Shown: in pieces, positions 8,652 through 9,699 of the stretch
How positions within the stretch are numbered: the stretch's first letter is position 1
How the letters are laid out: each line of letters begins with the position of its first letter
Assembly (NCBI GenBank): GCA_937951955.1
Contig: CALGAD010000155.1
Location: 1-9,699, forward strand
From: an uncultured Bacillaceae bacterium
Lineage (GTDB): Bacteria; Bacillota; Bacilli; Bacillales; Caldibacillaceae
Length of the DNA: 9,699 bases
Direction: 5' to 3'
Position numbers and translations under genes: made by a program
Notes under the pieces: generated by a model
The model's input: only the letters and a program-made list of their open reading frames with translations
What the model was told of the DNA's origin: nothing
The model's database searches: none

Positions 8652-8668
8652 ACTTTTTGGACAGCCCC
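8652..8668 (-). repeat. Right terminal inverted repeat, 17 bp
   Basis: Exact reverse complement of 8547-8563. Unlike the left end, it has no nearby internal copy, so no hairpin terminator forms when reading leftwards from this side. Confidence 0.8.
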
Positions 8669-9381
8669 ATTTTTTTATTAATGATATGAAAATGTTTTGT
8701 GAACAACATAATGGAATCAAATTGTTATCCTGTTGTTGTAGAATAGGTGCTCTCGATATAATTCTGAACTAGGCCATGGGGTGTTTGGCAGGCTTGGGGG
8801 AAAGCATGATCAAGTATCTAATTTAGTATAAATAAAAAAATGGCTGTGGAATGAAGGAGAAATTCAACAGATTAAGAAGAAAATAAATAAGTTGATTTAA
8901 TAATTTTATAGAAAATAGGCTACATTCCAATTACTAGGGAAGGTTCCGACTCTAGGAGCCAATGGTGCCAAAAGAACTTAAAAGAAGGTTAGTAAAATAC
9001 TGTAATATGATGATGTTTTTTAATTCTTCAGTTTTTAGTCGAAATCGTAGATAAGAAAATATAAAAATGGAGTTATTAATGTTTTCAGGCCAACGATAGG
9101 TTGCTGCAGTGGGTTTTTTAATATTGTAGAAGTTATAGGTTGTGTAAGAATATTTGGTTACATTAGTTACAGTTGTGAAAGAAATTTTTATTTATCTATT
9201 TCCTTTGTCAAACGAACCAATAATAATCGAAGGACTAAAAGAGAACAATTTCGATTTTTTACAGGTGAAAATTTGGAATTAAACTATTTTAAGAAATAGA
9301 TGCTTTAATAAAAAATTGGAAATTATAAATAGACTTGTTAGAAATTCATTCATTAGCATTAGTAAAGGAGACAAAAATTTA
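8669..9381. other. A/T-rich intergenic stretch, no intact gene recognised
   Basis: About 710 bp with clearly lower G+C than the dpt genes and frequent stops in most frames. I see no tRNA, rRNA, CRISPR or convincing promoter. Three things stand out. A G-rich patch at about 8771-8812 sits in short open frames that end within 20-30 codons. The + strand frame from 9051 to 9296 is open for 82 codons but has no ATG or GTG and only a late TTG. An overlapping frame, 9148-9279, gives a protein-like stretch (KEIFIYLFPLSNEP) with only TTG 9154 or GTG 9175 as possible starts and no good ribosome binding site. These may be remains of decayed genes, but in such A/T-rich DNA chance is a real alternative. 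Confidence 0.6.
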
Positions 9382-9408
9382 ATGAATCCGCCTATGATGG
9401 GTTATTGA
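9364..9408 (+). other. Possible 8-codon leader-type mini-ORF with Shine-Dalgarno sequence
   Basis: AAAGGAG at 9364-9370 is a strong Shine-Dalgarno sequence. The ATG at 9382 follows after 11 nt and begins MNPPMMGY, then TGA at 9406-9408. The next gene starts 38 nt later. It could be a translated leader peptide, the stub of a decayed gene, or chance. No attenuator-type hairpin is evident between it and the downstream gene. Confidence 0.25.
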
Positions 9409-9430
9409 AAGCAGCGTTGTAGTTTTTGAT

Positions 9431-9441
9431 GGAGAGGGTGA
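9431..9441 (+). promoter_or_regulatory. Ribosome binding site of the membrane-protein gene at 9447
   Basis: GGAGAGGGTGA contains GGAG and GGTGA matches to the Bacillus consensus and ends 5 nt before TTG 9447. This favours TTG 9447 over the in-frame ATG at 9429, which would place the motif inside the coding sequence and has no good site of its own. Confidence 0.6.
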
Positions 9442-9446
9442 CTTTT

Positions 9447-9699
9447 TTGAGTAAAAGAATATCAAATAAAAAGGATAAAGTGGCACAAAAACATTTTTCT
9501 TTTAAAAATAGCCTGAGTTTCTTATCTAAGAATCTAGCAATTCTCATCGGTATGATTACCCTATTTATTGTCAGTGGTGGGAGTATAGTTGGAATTGTTA
9601 TCTTTTCAGGTAGTTACCTGATTTTTGCCATTTGCACCTCAATTTTAGCTTCCTATAAACCTGAGAAGAAAAATAAATATATTGACATTAAAAGATTTA
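9447..9699 (+). CDS. Small membrane protein of unknown function, 3' end beyond the window
   Basis: Open frame of 84 codons running off the right edge, from TTG 9447 with a strong Shine-Dalgarno sequence. The alternative in-frame ATG 9429 would add six residues; TAG at 9420 closes the frame upstream. The N-terminus is basic (KRISNKKDK). Residues ~29-70 are almost entirely hydrophobic and can be read as two membrane helices (~29-49 and ~50-70) with a Ser/Gly-rich turn, followed by a basic tail (KPEKKNK). Basic residues on both sides of the pair suggest a hairpin with both ends in the cytoplasm. I do not recognise the family and suggest no function. It is on the same strand as the dpt operon but 950 bp downstream and beyond the likely terminator, so it is probably a separate transcription unit. 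The start and composition support a real gene. Confidence 0.6.
   Translation, partial: MSKRISNKKDKVAQKHFSFKNSLSFLSKNLAILIGMITLFIVSGGSIVGIVIFSGSYLIFAICTSILASYKPEKKNKYIDIKRF

Larger units (their letters stand above)
8547..8668. mobile_element. 122-bp inverted-repeat element, MITE-like or deleted IS1182-type insertion sequence
   Basis: GGGGCTGTCCAAAAAGT at 8547-8563 is repeated as its exact reverse complement ACTTTTTGGACAGCCCC at 8652-8668, giving 17-bp perfect terminal inverted repeats. From memory, ends starting GGGGCTGTCC are common in IS1182-family elements of Bacillaceae. The interior is only 88 bp, codes for nothing recognisable, and has a short palindrome TTGATAAATCAA at 8608-8619. No transposase is present, so it would be non-autonomous: either a miniature element or the remnant of a full copy that lost its interior. 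A clear target-site duplication is not visible; only AT flanks both ends. The structure is seen directly; the IS family is an informed guess. Confidence 0.65.

Noticed and set aside
8542..8772. 76-codon + strand open frame starting just before the inverted-repeat element
   Set aside because: Its first codons are the terminal repeat and hairpin, it crosses both ends of the element, it has no Shine-Dalgarno sequence, and the peptide looks random and Cys-rich.
8943..8961. Short hairpin GGTTCC-GACTCTA-GGAGCC
   Set aside because: Six pairs including a G-T, no T run behind it and no adjacent gene; not supported as a terminator or riboswitch.

Overview
The window looks like chromosomal or genomic-island DNA from a low-G+C Gram-positive bacterium, most likely a member of the Bacillaceae. 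The reasons are A/T-rich codon use, Shine-Dalgarno sequences matching the Bacillus-type 16S tail (GGAG, GGTGAT), TTG and GTG starts, and protein sequences that read like Bacillus-type members of their families. This is a judgement from composition and style, not from a database match.

About 88% of the window (1-8496) is one tightly packed operon on the + strand: dptF, dptG and dptH (also called dndF, dndG and dndH). These three genes are the restriction half of the Dnd/Dpt DNA phosphorothioation defence system. dptF runs in from the left edge, and its true start probably lies outside the window. dptG follows 8 nt after the dptF stop. dptH starts inside the end of dptG with a ribosome binding site embedded in dptG. 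In the known system, DndA/B/C/D/E put sulphur into the DNA backbone at specific sites, and DptFGH attacks DNA lacking that mark. The modification genes are not in this window. Sequence motifs fit this role: a P-loop NTPase in DptF, a probable winged-helix C-terminus in DptG, and in DptH both a PD-(D/E)XK-like nuclease signature and a C-terminal HerA/FtsK-type ATPase joined to the rest by a long acidic linker.

Fifty bases after dptH is a 122-bp element (8547-8668) bounded by perfect 17-bp inverted repeats of the kind seen at ends of IS1182-like insertion sequences. Its left end folds into a hairpin followed by a T-rich run and probably terminates the dpt transcript. From 8669 to about 9380 the DNA is very A/T-rich with no convincing intact gene; a few open stretches without good starts look like decayed coding DNA or chance. 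An 8-codon mini-ORF with a good Shine-Dalgarno sequence lies at 9382-9408. The window ends in the 5' part of an unrecognised small membrane-protein gene starting at 9447.

The main system is a known one. The points most worth a second look are the nuclease-like motif in DptH, the N-terminal extension of DptF, and the small inverted-repeat element that seems to double as the operon terminator.
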